Shown piece after piece: positions 5,959 to 7,382 of a DNA stretch of 7,382 bases. The translations under genes were made by a program, and so were the position numbers. Below the pieces are notes generated by a model. The model saw only the letters and a list, made by a program, of their open reading frames with translations. It did not search any database and was not told the origin of the DNA. Position 1 is the stretch's first letter; each line of letters starts with the position of its first letter. Origin of the DNA: Pseudomonadota bacterium (GTDB lineage: Bacteria > Pseudomonadota > Gammaproteobacteria > Burkholderiales > Burkholderiaceae_D); the NCBI GenBank assembly GCA_023409175.1, contig JAEYIG010000059.1, positions 1 to 7,382 on the forward strand, written 5' to 3'.

Positions 5959-7382
5959 TTAGATAACCTTGGAAACGGCATCAATATAAGCGTTGACCGA
6001 CGCGGTAATGATATCGGTATTGGCAGAGAAGCCATAGAATACCTTGCCCTTGTTCGCTACCTGGATATGGACCTTGCCCACATCGTCGGTACCACGGGTA
6101 AACGCCTGGATCAGGAATTCTTCCAGCGTCACTTTCTGGGTGATCAACTGGCGGACGGCATTGATGGAGGCATCAATAGGGCCATTGCCCGAAGCGGTTG
6201 CGACACAAGGTTCACCGTCAATCAACAGACGGACTGTTGCCATCGGGATGGCATCCTTGCCACAAACCACCTGCAGATAATCCAGTTTGATCCTTCTGGC
6301 GTCCTCTACCGTTTCGGTACCGGACAGATTGCGCAAGTCTTCATCGGAAACGGATTTCTGTGCATCAGCCACGACAAGGAACTTGCCATAAGCGACATCC
6401 AGTTCAGCTTCAGACAGGTTGTATCCCAGACGACGCATATGATGGTCAAGAGCGGCACGTCCACTACGGGCAGTCAGCACGATGGAAGAATCGCTGACGC
6501 CGATATCGGCCGGATCGATGATTTCATAGTTTTCACGGTTCTTCAGTACGCCATCCTGATGGATGCCGGAAGAGTGCGCAAATGCGTTACGTCCCACAAT
6601 CGCCTTGTTAGCCTGGACCGGCATACGCATCAGATTGGATACCAGACGGGAGGTCTTCAGAATCTTGGTGGTGTCAATATCGGTATAGGCCGGAATGTCC
6701 TTGCGGCATTTCAGGATCATGACGATTTCTTCAAGCGAGGTATTGCCTGCACGTTCGCCAATACCGTTGATCGTACATTCAACCTGACGGATACCGTTCA
6801 TGATACCGGCCAGGGCGTTGGCAGTTGCCATGCCCAGATCGTTATGGCAGTGGGCGGATAAAATTGCCTTGTCGACATTGGAGACGTTTTCTTTCAGGAA
6901 CTTGATCTTTTCGCCGTATTCATAAGGCGTACAGTAACCGGTCGTGTCAGGCAGGTTGATGACGGTCGCGCCAGCGGCAATGACCGCTTCGACGACTTTC
7001 GCCAGGAAGGCGTTATCGCTACGGCCAGCGTCTTCCGCAAAGAATTCGACGTCATCGACATATTTGCGGGCATATTTCACCATCTGGACAGCCCTTTCGA
7101 GAATCTGGTCTGGCGTTGAATTGAATTTGGAGAAAATATGGTATGGGGATGTACCGATACCGGTATGGATACGGCCTTTTTTGGCATATTTCAACGCTTC
7201 GGCAGCTACGTCGATATCTTTTTCTTTCGCTCTCGTCAAAGCGGAAATGACAGGAGTGCTGACGACCTTGGAAATTTCGACGACGGACTTGAAATCGCCC
7301 GGGCTGGAAATCGGGAAACCGGCTTCGATAACGTCCACACCCAGTTCTTCCAGAGCTCTTGCCACCTCGATTTTTTCAAGTG
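5959..7382 (-). CDS. leuA: 2-isopropylmalate synthase, 5' end outside the window
   Basis: First committed step of leucine synthesis: condenses acetyl-CoA with 2-ketoisovalerate to 2-isopropylmalate. The frame stays open through the right edge, with LEKIE preceding the GTG codon at 7365. That GTG is therefore internal, and roughly 30 N-terminal residues, including the expected DTTLRDGEQ metal/substrate motif, lie beyond the window. Visible marks include [10 protein letters not shown], the metal-binding HCH of SAHCHND (6844-6852), [14 protein letters not shown] and [14 protein letters not shown]. The C-terminal leucine-binding regulatory domain with GNGPIDA is also present. The catalytic TIM barrel, linker and feedback domain are all intact. 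These motifs and the length fit LeuA better than citramalate or homocitrate synthase. The gene ends against a shared terminator and, from what I recall of related genomes, normally lies just upstream of rpsO-pnp. Here the lipoprotein pair sits between them. Confidence 0.97.
   Translation of the reverse strand, partial: LEKIEVARALEELGVDVIEAGFPISSPGDFKSVVEISKVVSTPVISALTRAKEKDIDVAAEALKYAKKGRIHTGIGTSPYHIFSKFNSTPDQILERAVQMVKYARKYVDDVEFFAEDAGRSDNAFLAKVVEAVIAAGATVINLPDTTGYCTPYEYGEKIKFLKENVSNVDKAILSAHCHNDLGMATANALAGIMNGIRQVECTINGIGERAGNTSLEEIVMILKCRKDIPAYTDIDTTKILKTSRLVSNLMRMPVQANKAIVGRNAFAHSSGIHQDGVLKNRENYEIIDPADIGVSDSSIVLTARSGRAALDHHMRRLGYNLSEAELDVAYGKFLVVADAQKSVSDEDLRNLSGTETVEDARRIKLDYLQVVCGKDAIPMATVRLLIDGEPCVATASGNGPIDASINAVRQLITQKVTLEEFLIQAFTRGTDDVGKVHIQVANKGKVFYGFSANTDIITASVNAYIDAVSKVI

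Noticed and set aside
6067..6861. A 264-codon open frame on the plus strand inside leuA
   Set aside because: It is the longest antisense frame here but lies wholly within conserved LeuA coding sequence, and its His/Gln/Asp-rich product resembles no family.
7363..7365. GTG at 7365 as the start of leuA
   Set aside because: The frame stays open upstream to the window edge with LeuA-like residues, and an essential N-terminal motif would be missing, so this is an internal valine.

Overview
This window looks like core-genome sequence from a betaproteobacterium of the order Burkholderiales, most likely family Oxalobacteraceae and Oxalobacter-like. That placement is an inference. It rests on the gene order leuA / rpsO / pnp / quinone oxidoreductase, which I recall from this group, on the protein sequences, and on a GC content that looks near 50%, lower than most Burkholderiales. 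I ran no database search.

Layout from left to right: trmB (tRNA m7G46 methyltransferase, plus strand) converges on a PIG3-type NAD(P)H quinone oxidoreductase gene (minus strand), with a bidirectional terminator between them. Next on the minus strand, in transcription order from right to left, are rpsO (ribosomal protein S15) and pnp (polynucleotide phosphorylase). They are separated by a 175-bp leader region with two hairpins, and a terminator follows pnp. Divergent from rpsO is a plus-strand pair of tandem paralogous lipoprotein genes. A perfect 14-bp bidirectional terminator separates them from leuA (2-isopropylmalate synthase, minus strand), whose 5' end runs off the right edge of the window.

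Functionally, rpsO-pnp is the classic translation / RNA-decay pair, in which PNPase is expected to control its own leader after RNase III processing. The rpsO promoter has a well-matched -10 box and a GC-rich discriminator. A palindrome sits at the predicted transcription start, and a short leader may serve S15 autoregulation. trmB, the oxidoreductase and leuA are ordinary housekeeping genes.

The part least explained by standard annotation is the lipoprotein pair at 4796-5894. The two proteins are about two thirds identical after the lipid-anchored cysteine. Each is built from two BamE/SmpA-like half-repeats offset by exactly 66 residues. The second also carries a glycine/isoleucine-rich C-terminal tail that ends in an alternating hydrophobic pattern with a terminal Phe. 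I see no mobile element, CRISPR array, tRNA, rRNA or other dedicated defence or secretion system.
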